A stretch of DNA of 64,000 nt from positions 40,463 to 104,462 of the forward strand of contig BQMO01000008.1 of assembly GCA_022180725.1 (NCBI GenBank), given 5' to 3'. This DNA is from Phycisphaerae bacterium. Its GTDB lineage: Bacteria; Planctomycetota; Phycisphaerae; Phycisphaerales; UBA1924. This document shows positions 8,751 through 18,389 of this stretch, in pieces. The position numbers were made by a program, and so were the translations under genes. A model generated the notes under the pieces. It did no database searches, was not told where the DNA came from, and saw nothing but the letters and a program-made list of their open reading frames with translations. Every line of letters begins with the position of its first letter. The stretch's first letter is position 1.

Positions 8751-9819
8751 GGCCCCGCTCCGCGTCGCGCAACTGCGCCGTCACCCTCGCCACCACCGCC
8801 CGCGCGGCCTCGTCCATCGCCAGCCCCACCCGCGCCCCCGCCGCTTGCACGTGCCCCCCGCCCCCGAACGCTTTCGCCACCGCGTTCACGTCCACGCCGA
8901 CTTTGCTCCGAAGACTGATCTTCGTGATCGGGCCGGGGCCGCCGCCATATTCGCCCGGCGACGCCTCCGTCAGCAGCGCCGTCACCTGCACGCCGCGGAT
9001 GGCCTGCCCGTAGTCCACGAACCCGCCCGATTCACCCGGCGATGCCTGCGCCGCCCTGAAGTCCTCCCGCGTCAGTCGCATCACCGCGATACGCCCATGG
9101 TCGAAGACCTCCAGCGACGCGAGGGCGCGCGCGAGCAGGTGCAGGCGTGAGGGCGTCTCGTTCTGCTCCAGCACCTGGTACAGATGCACGGGGTTCGCGC
9201 CCGCCTCGATCAACTCTCCCGCCGTGGCCATGACCGCCTTCGAGACGTTGCTGTGCCGGAACCACCCCGTGTCCGTAGCCAGCCCCAAGTACGACGCCTC
9301 GGCCACATTCGACGGCAGCCCCGACAGCCCCGATGCCCCCAACAGCAATCGGCATAACTCCGCGACAGGTTGGCACGCCGCCGCCGCACTCGTGTCGATA
9401 TGCCGCCGCGGCGCCACCCCCGCGTCTCCCTGCACGTGGTGATCGATCACCGCCGCCTTGTCATGGTGCGACTCCAACCAACCTCTCACCGGCTCCAACT
9501 GCATCCATGATCCCGTGTCCACCACCACCACCGCGTCCAGCCCCTCGACCACGGGGGGGCCGTCCGCGCCCAACACCCTGTGCGGCGTCTCCCCCACCAC
9601 CTCCGAAAGCCACGGCGGGGTCGGGCCGAAGTACCACGCCTCCGCCCGGTTCGGTTGGCTCCACGCCCCCGGCGCATTCAACGCACGCACCAGCGCCATC
9701 GACGACCCCACCGCATCCCCGTCCGGCTTCAGGTGCGTCGTAACGACGACCCGGCGCTTCGGACGCAGGAATGTGGCGAGGTCTTCGAGGGATGACGATG
9801 TAGCCCATGATTCAGGCAA
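8740..9819 (-). CDS. nrnA: DHH/DHHA1 phosphoesterase, NrnA-like (nanoRNase / pAp phosphatase)
   Basis: A 359-residue protein with all DHH-family motifs: HLKPDGDAVGS (29-39), VVVDTGS (98-104), the name-giving DHH (126-128) and the DHHA1 substrate loop GGGGH (319-323) followed by VQAAG. NrnA enzymes degrade 2-5 nt RNA fragments and dephosphorylate 3'-phosphoadenosine 5'-phosphate in the cytoplasm. The start is a TTG at 9819 supported by AAGGAG 5 nt upstream; a nearby ATG is in another frame. It lies 42 nt downstream of ribF on the same strand and overlaps the methyltransferase gene. Confidence 0.88.
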   Translation of the reverse strand: MPESWATSSSLEDLATFLRPKRRVVVTTHLKPDGDAVGSSMALVRALNAPGAWSQPNRAEAWYFGPTPPWLSEVVGETPHRVLGADGPPVVEGLDAVVVVDTGSWMQLEPVRGWLESHHDKAAVIDHHVQGDAGVAPRRHIDTSAAAACQPVAELCRLLLGASGLSGLPSNVAEASYLGLATDTGWFRHSNVSKAVMATAGELIEAGANPVHLYQVLEQNETPSRLHLLARALASLEVFDHGRIAVMRLTREDFRAAQASPGESGGFVDYGQAIRGVQVTALLTEASPGEYGGGPGPITKISLRSKVGVDVNAVAKAFGGGGHVQAAGARVGLAMDEAARAVVARVTAQLRDAERGHGA

Positions 9820-9861
9820 GGCGGCTCCTTGGGTTGTCGAGCACAGGATAGCCGCGACGAC

Positions 9862-10818
9862 TTACGCCGTGCATGCGCCAGCGGCCGCCGACGGTTCAAA
9901 GGCGCCCAACTCGGCACGACAACGCGCCAGGTCGCGCGAGATCTGGTGCATCATCGTCGCGGCCGAGTCAAACATCAGATCGTCACGCACCCACGCGATC
10001 AGTTCGACACGCAGGGGCCATCCGTACTCCGGCACGCCGGGCAGCGGGGCCCATTCGTTCCCGCCCGTATCCCGCATCACGTGAACTTCCATTCGCCTCG
10101 CGCCCCCGCCGAACACGGGCCTCGTTCCTACATTCACAGCCGCGGTGAACCGCGCCCCGTCCGGCAGTACCGCCCACCCCGCGTACACCCCGTCCGCCGG
10201 GAGCAACTGCGCCGTCTCCAGGTTCGCCGTGGGAAGGTCGAGTTCTCGACCGCGCCGGTCGCCGCGCACCACGGTCCCCTCGATCGTGTAAGGCCGACCG
10301 AGCACCCGGGCCGCGTCGCGCACCCGCCCATGCGACACGAGCCACCGCGCCATCGTGCTGCTCGCTCGAACGATCTGGTGATCATCCAGCGCGATCTCCA
10401 CGGGAGGGACGACCTCGCACGCAAATCCCAGCCGCGTGCCGAGTTCACGAAGCGTCTTCACGGTCCCCGCCCGGCCCTTCCCGAAGTGAAAGTCATCCCC
10501 CTCCACAATGCCGGCGGGGTGGTACCGCTCCACTTTCGCTCGAATAAACGCCTCCGGGGACATCGACAAAAGGTCCCGGGTCGGCTCCAGGCGATCCACC
10601 ATGTCCGCGCCGGCCTCCCGTAGCGCCGCGACGCGCTGCGCATGGTTCATCAGCCGGGCTGGCTCCAGCTCAGGGCGGAGCACCGCCATGGGGTGCGGAT
10701 CGAACACCAGCGCCACCACATGCCCCTGCGCACCGACTTGCTCGCGGGCGCGCTTCACAAGGGCCTGGTGCCCCAGGTGCACCCCGTCGAAGTTTCCGAT
10801 GGTCAGCGCGGTCTTCAT
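9862..10818 (-). CDS. ribF: Bifunctional riboflavin kinase / FMN adenylyltransferase
   Basis: A 318-residue enzyme converting riboflavin to FMN and then FAD. The N-terminal nucleotidyltransferase domain has TIGNFDGVHLGHQ (6-18) and GDDFHFGKGR (107-116); the flavokinase domain begins near 175 with GRPYTIEGTVVRGDRRGR and DLPTAN. The length is normal for the family. There is no Shine-Dalgarno sequence; TACGCT (10832-10827 on the minus strand) ends 8 nt before the ATG, so the mRNA may be leaderless. It is divergent from groEL1, separated by 260 nt. Confidence 0.93.
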   Translation of the reverse strand: MKTALTIGNFDGVHLGHQALVKRAREQVGAQGHVVALVFDPHPMAVLRPELEPARLMNHAQRVAALREAGADMVDRLEPTRDLLSMSPEAFIRAKVERYHPAGIVEGDDFHFGKGRAGTVKTLRELGTRLGFACEVVPPVEIALDDHQIVRASSTMARWLVSHGRVRDAARVLGRPYTIEGTVVRGDRRGRELDLPTANLETAQLLPADGVYAGWAVLPDGARFTAAVNVGTRPVFGGGARRMEVHVMRDTGGNEWAPLPGVPEYGWPLRVELIAWVRDDLMFDSAATMMHQISRDLARCRAELGAFEPSAAAGACTA

Positions 10819-10996
10819 CGCGGCCCAGCGTAGCGCCCGAATCGACGTCTATGCCGAGTCTTGCGACCTGCCGGATTGGCAGCCCGCGGGGCGATCGACA
10901 TTCAGTTCCCCGACCCTGCACCACAACCCACCCCCTTCTTCCCGACAAGAGGTCGCTTCCATGATCCATGGTTCCGAGTGTTCGTGGCATCCCCAT

Positions 10997-11029
10997 TGCC
11001 GTGGTGTTCCTTCACGGCATACATGCCGT
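10997..11029 (+). promoter_or_regulatory. Overlapping inverted repeats in the groEL1 upstream region
   Basis: TGCCGTG (10997-11003), a 9-nt spacer, then CACGGCA (11013-11019) form a perfect 7-bp inverted repeat. The right arm is shared with a second repeat, ACGGCA (11014-11019)-TACA-TGCCGT (11024-11029). The two hairpins are mutually exclusive as RNA; as DNA the 7-N9-7 spacing recalls the CIRCE operator (9-N9-9), but the sequence is not the CIRCE consensus. The element lies 50-80 nt before the groEL1 ATG. The rest of the 10819-11078 space shows no clear -35/-10 pair for groEL1. Confidence 0.5.
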
Positions 11030-11078
11030 CCTCAACGATCCCCAAACCAATACCAGACAGATCGAGGAGTCATCGACC

Positions 11079-12800
<1,722 letters not shown>

Positions 12801-12851
12801 GTTCCTCACGCACATGCACCGCACTGCCAACGCACACTCGGAGTAATGAAC

Positions 12852-13073
12852 ATGGCCAAGGCCTCGCACCTCCTCAACAAGTTCGGCAGCGGCGGCCTCG
12901 GTCCGGCCCCCGCCAACAAGGACGCCATCGACCTCGCCGCTCACCCGAAGAAGGACGCCAAGCACGACGCGCCCAGCGCCGCCGCCCAGCGCCCCGATGC
13001 CGGCTCCACCCTCCACGCGCCCGCCAAGGCCCAGGGCGGTGGCGGGCAGGCCTCCATCCGTCCAAAGGTGTAA
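12852..13073 (+). CDS. Small protein of unknown function inside the chaperonin locus
   Basis: A predicted 73-residue protein, starting MAKASHLLNKFGSGGLG and ending GGGGQASIRPKV. It is rich in Ala, Lys, Pro and Gly, has no Cys, no membrane segment and no recognised domain; it is probably largely disordered with a short N-terminal helix. ATG 12852 is favoured over 12846 because GGAG lies 8 nt upstream. Its leader, GGAGTAATnnnnATGGC, resembles that of groES (GGAGTAATnnnACCATGGC), which supports it being a real gene expressed with the chaperonins. The position, 51 nt after groEL1 and 24 nt before dedA, indicates one operon. Function unknown. Confidence 0.65.
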   Translation: MAKASHLLNKFGSGGLGPAPANKDAIDLAAHPKKDAKHDAPSAAAQRPDAGSTLHAPAKAQGGGGQASIRPKV

Positions 13074-13097
13074 CGGGGCACGCGGCCATGATCGCGC

Positions 13098-13796
13098 ATG
13101 CAGCAACTCCTCGACATCTTCCGAGACCTCCCGGGGTTCCTGGATCAGTTCATCCAGAACCACGGCCTGTGGGTCTACGCGCTCCTCTTCGCCATCATCT
13201 TCGCCGAAACGGGCCTCGTCATCGCCCCCTTCCTCCCGGGCGACTCCCTCCTCTTCACCGTGGGTGCGCTCTCCGCGCGCGGCTCCATGAACGTCTGGGC
13301 GATTTCCGCGCTGCTCATCGTCGCGGGAATCCTCGGCGACGCCGTCAACTACCACATCGGCAAGTGGATCGGCCCGCGCGTCTTCACGAAACAACCCGGC
13401 GAGCACGCCACCCGTCTCGAACGCGCCCTCAACCGCAAGCACCTGGCCCGGGCGCACGCCTTTTACGAGAAGTACGGCGGGAAAGCAGTCGTCCTCGGGC
13501 GCTTCGTGCCGATCGCCCGCACCTTCGTCCCCTTCGTCGCCGGCGCGGGGGCCATGTCGTACTCGAAGTTCGTCTTCTTCAACATTCTCGGCGCGGTCCT
13601 CTGGGTCGGCGTCTGTGTGGGCGCCGGATATCTGTTTGGCAACATCGAGTGGGTGAAGCGCCGCTTCGAGGCCGTCATCGTCGGCATCATCGTGGTCAGC
13701 CTCATCCCACTCGCCGTGGAGTTTGTGCTCGAACGCCGTCGCATGAAACGCGCCGCCGGATCGGCCGGCGACGCTCTGAAATCAACCCTGTCCTGA
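13098..13796 (+). CDS. DedA-family (VTT domain) membrane protein
   Basis: A 232-residue inner-membrane protein of the DedA/SNARE-associated family. The conserved segment FAETGLVIAPFLPGDSLLF (about 37-55), GDAVNYHIGKWIG and the arginine motif GRFVPIARTFVPFVAGAG (about 134-151) are all present; these residues are needed in characterised members, which act as phospholipid flippases or proton-dependent transporters that keep membrane homeostasis. It sits between groEL1 and groES on the same strand, an unusual place. The start has only a weak ribosome binding site. Confidence 0.9.
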   Translation: MQQLLDIFRDLPGFLDQFIQNHGLWVYALLFAIIFAETGLVIAPFLPGDSLLFTVGALSARGSMNVWAISALLIVAGILGDAVNYHIGKWIGPRVFTKQPGEHATRLERALNRKHLARAHAFYEKYGGKAVVLGRFVPIARTFVPFVAGAGAMSYSKFVFFNILGAVLWVGVCVGAGYLFGNIEWVKRRFEAVIVGIIVVSLIPLAVEFVLERRRMKRAAGSAGDALKSTLS

Positions 13797-13814
13797 TATT
13801 GGAGTAATCGCACC

Positions 13815-14105
13815 ATGGCTATTAAACCGCTCGAAGACCGCGTCCTTGTCAAGCCCGCCGACCCCGAAACCAAGACCGCCTCAGGTCTTTACCTCCCCGA
13901 GGGAAGCAAGGAAAAGCCCGTCAAGGGCGAGGTCGTGGCGACCGGGCCCGGCAAGCGCCTCGACAACGGCAAGCGCGGCGAGATGTCCGTCCGCAAGGGC
14001 GACACCGTCGTCTACGGCAAGTACGCCGGCACCGAAGTCGAGATCAAGGGCGTCAAGCACCTGATTCTGCGTGAGACCGAACTTCTGGGCGTGATCGAAG
14101 GCTAA
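13815..14105 (+). CDS. groES: Co-chaperonin GroES
   Basis: A 96-residue 10-kDa co-chaperonin that caps the GroEL ring as a heptamer. MAIKPLEDRVLVKPADPE is the standard first strand; the mobile loop that binds GroEL is about residues 18-35 (KTASGLYLPEGSKEKP). It begins 18 nt after dedA, with TTGGAG upstream of the ATG, and lies 99 nt before groEL2. The single groES must serve both GroEL copies unless another lies outside the window. Confidence 0.96.
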   Translation: MAIKPLEDRVLVKPADPETKTASGLYLPEGSKEKPVKGEVVATGPGKRLDNGKRGEMSVRKGDTVVYGKYAGTEVEIKGVKHLILRETELLGVIEG

Positions 14106-14116
14106 GCAGGAGATGG

Positions 14117-14189
14117 AACGCGAAATCCGCGAAGATCACGACGAGGGATTCCCTCTTCACACCTTCGAGGCCTTCGCGCACTTCGCGTT
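14117..14189 (+). other. Two-tier stem-loop between groES and groEL2
   Basis: AACGCGAA (14117-14124) pairs with TTCGCGTT (14182-14189) and CGCGAAG (14128-14134) with CTTCGCG (14172-14178), separated by a symmetric 3/3 internal loop. A small hairpin, GAGGG-ATT-CCCTC (14143-14155), sits inside. No T tract follows, so a simple terminator is unlikely; it ends 15 nt before the groEL2 start codon, just upstream of its AAGGA ribosome binding site. It could be an mRNA processing or stability element that separates groES from groEL2 expression. Confidence 0.6.
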
Positions 14190-14204
14190 GAAAGGATCGA
14201 GCAA

Positions 14205-15824
14205 ATGAGCACGAAACAGTTGATGTTCAAGGATTCGGCGCTGACGGAAATGAAAAAGGGCGTCGACCGCCTCGCCGACGCCGTCAAGTGCACCATGGGC
14301 CCCTCCGGGCGGCACGTGGTCATCGAGAAGTCCTACGGCGGGCCTCAGGTCACCAAGGACGGCGTGACCGTCTCCAAGGAAGTGACGCTCCCCGAGCCCT
14401 TCCAGGCCATGGGCGCCAAGATGGTGAACGAGGTCGCCAAGCGCACCGCCGACAAGGCCGGCGACGGCACCACCGCCGCCACCGTCCTCGCCCAGGCCAT
14501 CTTCACCGAGGGCCTGCGTCTGGTCGCCGCCGGCGCGAACCCCGTGCAGCTCCACCGCGGCATCAACGCCGCCGCCAACGCCGCCGCCGCCGAGATCGAC
14601 GGCATGGCCATCAAGTGCAAAGGCAAGGACGACTACCGCAAGGTCGCCATGGTTTCCTCCAACTACAGCGCCGAGATCGCCGAGGTCATCGCCGAGGCCA
14701 TCGACCGCGTCGGCGCCGAGGGCGTCGTCGAGATCGAAGACGGCAAGGGCGCCACGACCACCCTGGAGTACGTCGAGGGCATGCAGTTCGACAAGGGCTA
14801 CCTCTCCCCCTACTTCATGACCGACCCCAAGACCGGCGAGTGCGTCCTCGAGGACGCGTACATCCTCATCTACGAGAAGAAGATCAGCAGCCTTCCCGAT
14901 CTGCTCCCGCTCCTCAACAAGACCGTCACCACCGGCAAGCCCCTCCTCATCATCGCCGAAGAGGTCGAGAACGAGGCGCTCGCGACGCTGGTCGTCAACC
15001 GTCTCCGCGGCATGCTGAAGATCGCCGCCGTCAAGGCCCCCGGCTTCGGCGACCGCCGCAAGGCCATGCTGGGCGACATCGCCGTCCTCACCGGCGGCAC
15101 CTTCTTCGCCGAAGACCTCGGCCGGCAGATCGAGAGCATCGAACTCTCCGAGCTCGGCCGCGCCAAGAAGATCATCATCACCAAGGACGACACCACGATC
15201 ATCGAGGGCGCCGGCAAGAAAGCCGACATCAAGGCCCGCGCCGAGCAGATCAAGGCCCAGCACGACAAGTCCACCAGCGACTACGACCGTGAGAAGTTGA
15301 TGGAGCGGCTGGCCAAGTTGACCAGCGGGGTCGCCATCGTCTCCGTCGGCGGAGCCACCGAGGTCGCCATGAAGGCCGCCAAGGACATGGTCGATGACGC
15401 CCTCAAGTCCACCCGCGCCGCCGCGAAGGAGGGGTACGTCCCCGGCGGCGGGGTCGCGCTCCTCCGCACCCAGGCCGCCATCCGGGCCGCCGCCAAGAAG
15501 GCCAAGACCGACGACGAGCGTCAGGGCTTCGAGATCGTCGCCCGCGCCGTCGAGGCCTGCGCCAAGCAGATCGCCGAGAACGCGGGCTACGACGGCGACT
15601 TGGTCGTCGAGAACATCAAGGAGGGCAAGGGTGGGGCGCACGGCTTCAACGCCGCCACCGGCGAGTACACCGATCTGGTAAAGGCCGGTGTTATTGACGC
15701 CGCGCTGGTCGCCAAGACGGCGCTCATCAATGCCGCGAGCGTGGCCGGGCTGATGCTGACCACCGATGTGCTCATCACCGACCTCAAGGAAGAGGCCGAG
15801 GCTGTCGAGGGAGCCGTGGCCTGA
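14205..15824 (+). CDS. groEL2: Chaperonin GroEL, copy 2 (no GGM tail)
   Basis: A 539-residue GroEL paralogue with an intact ATPase motif GDGTTA (86-91) and PGGGVALL. It differs clearly from copy 1, for instance in having [26 protein letters not shown] where canonical GroEL has ELxDxFENMGAQ, and its C-terminus ends [11 protein letters not shown] with no Gly-Gly-Met tail. Loss of the tail and divergence are typical of specialised second chaperonins. The start ATG has AAGGA 8 nt upstream. A hairpin separates it from groES and two hairpins from dnaJ. Confidence 0.95.
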   Translation: MSTKQLMFKDSALTEMKKGVDRLADAVKCTMGPSGRHVVIEKSYGGPQVTKDGVTVSKEVTLPEPFQAMGAKMVNEVAKRTADKAGDGTTAATVLAQAIFTEGLRLVAAGANPVQLHRGINAAANAAAAEIDGMAIKCKGKDDYRKVAMVSSNYSAEIAEVIAEAIDRVGAEGVVEIEDGKGATTTLEYVEGMQFDKGYLSPYFMTDPKTGECVLEDAYILIYEKKISSLPDLLPLLNKTVTTGKPLLIIAEEVENEALATLVVNRLRGMLKIAAVKAPGFGDRRKAMLGDIAVLTGGTFFAEDLGRQIESIELSELGRAKKIIITKDDTTIIEGAGKKADIKARAEQIKAQHDKSTSDYDREKLMERLAKLTSGVAIVSVGGATEVAMKAAKDMVDDALKSTRAAAKEGYVPGGGVALLRTQAAIRAAAKKAKTDDERQGFEIVARAVEACAKQIAENAGYDGDLVVENIKEGKGGAHGFNAATGEYTDLVKAGVIDAALVAKTALINAASVAGLMLTTDVLITDLKEEAEAVEGAVA

Positions 15825-15831
15825 CCGATCC

Positions 15832-15849
15832 TCCCGACGCATGTCGGGA
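15832..15849 (+). other. Short hairpin after groEL2
   Basis: TCCCGAC (15832-15838), loop GCAT, GTCGGGA (15843-15849): a perfect 7-bp stem immediately after the groEL2 stop, followed by AAAA on this strand. It may protect the 3' end of the groEL mRNA. No T run follows. Confidence 0.55.
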
Positions 15850-15862
15850 AAAGCGACTCTCT

Positions 15863-15896
15863 CCGGGCCTGCGTGTGAAAGCCGCAGGCCCGGTTT
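15863..15896 (+). terminator. Strong 11-bp inverted repeat directly before dnaJ
   Basis: CCGGGCCTGCG (15863-15873), a 9-nt loop, and CGCAGGCCCGG (15883-15893) form a perfect 11-bp stem followed by TTT, which then runs into the dnaJ start codon at 15897. This has the shape of a weak intrinsic terminator or attenuator between groEL2 and dnaJ. Since dnaJ has no Shine-Dalgarno sequence, the stem also occupies its ribosome binding region. An 11-N9-11 operator is an alternative reading. Confidence 0.55.
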
Positions 15897-17042
15897 ATGC
15901 CCGCCGCGCGTGACTACTACGAGGTTCTCGGCGTTGAAAAGACCGCCGACGCGGAGGAGATCAAGCGCGCCTATCGCCGCCTGGCGATGAAGTATCACCC
16001 CGACCGCAACCCGGGCGACGCGGAAGCCGAGGCCAGGTTCAAGGAGGCCGCCGAGGCCTACGAAGTCCTCGCCGACCCGCAGAAGCGAGGCATCTACGAC
16101 CAGTACGGCCGCGAGGGCCTCAAGGGCGCCGCCGGCGGCCCCGCCACCCACGACTTCAGTCGCATGAACATCGACGACATCTTCTCGATGTTCGGCGATA
16201 TCTTCGGCGGGGGCGGTCCGCAACGCGGCCGCCGCGGGCCGGCCCGCGGATACGACCTCGAAACCGAAGTCACCATTACGCTTGAAGACGTTCTCAACGG
16301 CTGCGAACGCGACGTCGAGTTCACCCGCCTCGACCTCTGCGACAAGTGCGCAGGTTCGGGTGCCAAGCCCGGCTCCAAGCCCGTCCAGTGCCCCACCTGC
16401 GGCGGACAAGGTCGCGTCCAGCAATCCGGCCTTGGCGGCATGTTCCGCATGGTCACCACCTGCCCCGCCTGCGGCGGCAGAGGCCAGGTCATCCGCGACT
16501 TCTGCGACGCCTGCCGAGGAAAAGGCCGCGTCTCGCGAAAGCGAAGCCTCGCCGTCAAGATTCCTCCCGGCATCCGCGTGGGACAGGCCGTCCGCGTCCA
16601 GGGAGAGGGCGAACCGCCGCCTCCCGAAGTCTCGCCCAAGGGCGAGGGCCTCCGCGGCGATCTGCACGTGGCCGTCCGCATCGCCGAGCATGACCTCTTC
16701 CACCGCGACGGCGACGACCTCCTCCTCGAAATGCCCGTCAGTTTCACCCAGGCCGCCCTCGGCGCCGATCTCGAAATCCCCACGCTCGACGGCGGGTCCA
16801 AACTCACCCTGCCCAAAGCCACTCAGTTTGGCCAGACCTTCAAGATCCCCGGCAAGGGCCTCCCCAACCTCCGCTCGGGCCGACGTGGCGACCTCATCGT
16901 CGGCGTCAAGATCGAAACCCCGCGCAAACTGACCGCGAAGCAGGAAAAACTCCTCCGCGAGTTCGCCGAGACGGAAGACAAATCCGTCCATCCCGAGAGC
17001 ACCGGATTCTGGAAGAAAGTCGCCGACGCGCTCGGTGGATGA
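15897..17042 (+). CDS. dnaJ: Chaperone protein DnaJ
   Basis: A 381-residue full-length (type I) DnaJ. The J domain has HPD at 34-36, which stimulates DnaK ATPase; a Gly/Phe-rich linker lies near 99-107; four zinc-binding CxxCxGxG repeats begin at 148, 165, 189 and 203; the C-terminal substrate-binding domain follows. DnaK itself is not in the window. [13 protein letters not shown] fits family N-termini, so ATG 15897 is accepted although no ribosome binding site precedes it and an 11-bp inverted repeat ends 3 nt upstream. Confidence 0.95.
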   Translation: MPAARDYYEVLGVEKTADAEEIKRAYRRLAMKYHPDRNPGDAEAEARFKEAAEAYEVLADPQKRGIYDQYGREGLKGAAGGPATHDFSRMNIDDIFSMFGDIFGGGGPQRGRRGPARGYDLETEVTITLEDVLNGCERDVEFTRLDLCDKCAGSGAKPGSKPVQCPTCGGQGRVQQSGLGGMFRMVTTCPACGGRGQVIRDFCDACRGKGRVSRKRSLAVKIPPGIRVGQAVRVQGEGEPPPPEVSPKGEGLRGDLHVAVRIAEHDLFHRDGDDLLLEMPVSFTQAALGADLEIPTLDGGSKLTLPKATQFGQTFKIPGKGLPNLRSGRRGDLIVGVKIETPRKLTAKQEKLLREFAETEDKSVHPESTGFWKKVADALGG

Positions 17043-17072
17043 CCCCCCTCCCCGAGCGATGGGTTGGGGGGT
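17042..17072 (+). other. Stem-loop between dnaJ and grpE
   Basis: ACCCCCC (17042-17048) pairs with GGGGGGT (17066-17072), with a further CCC/GGG pairing inside. It overlaps the dnaJ stop codon and is not followed by T residues, so it looks like an mRNA-stabilising or processing hairpin rather than a terminator. Confidence 0.5.
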
Positions 17073-17109
17073 GAGCGAGCCTGTCACCCTAACCTAGCCG
17101 AGAACACCC

Positions 17110-17658
17110 ATGCCCGAAGACCCCAAAGCCAATCCCGGCCACGAGCCTGAACCCCGCGAGTGGGACATCGCCGATTCCAACATCGGCGACACGTCGCCCA
17201 TGGAAGACCGCGTCGCGTCGCTCATCGCCGAACTCGAGGACGCCAAGGGACGCTCCCTGCGCATCATGGCCGATTTCAACAACTACCAGCGGCGTGCCCT
17301 CCAGAACGAGAAACTCGCCCGCCAGGACGGCGCGGCGGAGGTCATCAAGACCGTTGTCGGTGCGATCGATCACTTCGACATCGCCCTCAACGCCGACCTG
17401 AGCAAGGCCACCCCCGACCAGATCGTGCAGGGCGTCCGGGTTATCCGCGAAGAACTGCTGAAGACCCTCGCCCAGCACGGCGTGAGCCTCATCAACCCCG
17501 CGCCCGGCGAACTGTTCGAGCCGGGCAGGCATGAGGCCGTCATGCAGATGCCCAAGGAGGGCATCGCCCCGGGTCACGTCGTCCAAATGTTCCAGGCCGG
17601 GTACATGCTCGGCGAATCCCGCGTCCTTCGCCCCGCCAAGGTTGCTGTCGCGCCGTGA
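17110..17658 (+). CDS. grpE: Nucleotide exchange factor GrpE
   Basis: A 182-residue GrpE, the exchange factor that releases ADP from DnaK. The acidic disordered N-terminus (1-30) leads into the long dimer helix (about 32-85, with RIMADFNNYQRR, the family signature), and the C-terminal beta domain carries PGRHEAVMQMP and APGHVVQMFQAGYMLGESRVLRPAKV. Length and architecture are normal. It lies 67 nt after dnaJ and 9 nt before the zinc-ribbon gene. No obvious Shine-Dalgarno sequence precedes ATG 17110. Confidence 0.94.
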   Translation: MPEDPKANPGHEPEPREWDIADSNIGDTSPMEDRVASLIAELEDAKGRSLRIMADFNNYQRRALQNEKLARQDGAAEVIKTVVGAIDHFDIALNADLSKATPDQIVQGVRVIREELLKTLAQHGVSLINPAPGELFEPGRHEAVMQMPKEGIAPGHVVQMFQAGYMLGESRVLRPAKVAVAP

Positions 17659-17667
17659 GGTTCCGCC

Positions 17668-17991
17668 ATGCCGACCTACGACTACCGCTGCACCGCCTGC
17701 TCGCACGTTTTCGAGCAGTTCCAGTCCATCAAGGACAACCCCATGCGCACCTGCCCGAAGTGTGGCAAGAAGTCCCTCGAGCGCCTCATCGGCACGGGCG
17801 GCGCCATCCTTTTCAAAGGCTCAGGCTTCTACCAGACCGACTACCGTGGTGAGTCCTACAAGAAAGCCGCCGAAGCAGACAAACCCGCTTCCGCCCCGGC
17901 CGTAGATTCCAAGTCCAACACCGAGGTCAAGCCCAAGACGTCAGAGACGCCCAAGCCCGCCAAACCCAGGAAGTCCCCCGCCAAGTCCTGA
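17668..17991 (+). CDS. FmdB-family zinc ribbon protein
   Basis: A 107-residue protein whose first 50 residues are an FmdB/CxxC_CxxC_SSSS zinc ribbon: MPTYDYRCTAC with Cys at 8 and 11, and CPKC with Cys at 29 and 32, followed by the conserved GTGGAILFKGSGFYQTDY. The tail is Lys/Pro/Ala-rich and probably disordered. These proteins are thought to act in transcription or translation, but the role is not defined. TGAGG from the grpE stop serves as ribosome binding site, so it is coupled to grpE. Confidence 0.85.
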   Translation: MPTYDYRCTACSHVFEQFQSIKDNPMRTCPKCGKKSLERLIGTGGAILFKGSGFYQTDYRGESYKKAAEADKPASAPAVDSKSNTEVKPKTSETPKPAKPRKSPAKS

Positions 17992-18002
17992 GGAGTGCCC
18001 GT

Positions 18003-18386
18003 ATGTCCGGGATTGTCGGCCACGGCATCGACCTCGTCGAAACCCGACGCATCGCCGACCTTCTCGACCGTCACGGCGAGCGATTCCTGGCCCGTGTCTA
18101 CACCCCACGCGAACTGGACAAGGCCCTCCCCCACCGCCGCCGCGTTGAACACCTCGCCGGCCTCTTCGCCGCCAAGGAAGCCGTTTCCAAAGCCCTCGGA
18201 ACGGGTATCACCGGCTTCCACTGGACCGATCTTGAAATCGTCCACAGGCCGTCCGGCCAGCCCATGATTCACTTGCACGGTCAGGCCGCCGCCGTCGCCT
18301 CTTCACACGGCATTGCCTCGTGGTGCCTCTCGATCACCCACACACGCGACCTCGCCGTGGCCTCCGCCATCGCCTGCTCGGCCTGA
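18003..18386 (+). CDS. acpS: Holo-[acyl-carrier-protein] synthase
   Basis: A 127-residue phosphopantetheinyl transferase that moves 4'-phosphopantetheine from CoA to acyl carrier protein. The Mg2+ ligands are visible: Asp10 in GHGIDLVE and Glu59 in FAAKEAVSKALGTG; SITHTRD near the C-terminus is the third motif. The length is usual for AcpS. GAGGAG-like sequence formed by the stop of the preceding gene (TGAGGAG) precedes the ATG by 8 nt. It closes the chaperone island; the next gene is convergent. Confidence 0.93.
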   Translation: MSGIVGHGIDLVETRRIADLLDRHGERFLARVYTPRELDKALPHRRRVEHLAGLFAAKEAVSKALGTGITGFHWTDLEIVHRPSGQPMIHLHGQAAAVASSHGIASWCLSITHTRDLAVASAIACSA

Positions 18387-18389
18387 GCC

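Noticed and set aside
10997..11019. CIRCE operator of HrcA
   Set aside because: Spacing is similar (N9) but the arms do not match TTAGCACTC/GAGTGCTAA; reported only as an inverted repeat.
14157..17087. A 976-codon open frame antisense to groEL2 and dnaJ
   Set aside because: Long antisense frames arise from the strong third-position G+C bias; its translation is low-complexity and the opposite strand encodes clear chaperones.
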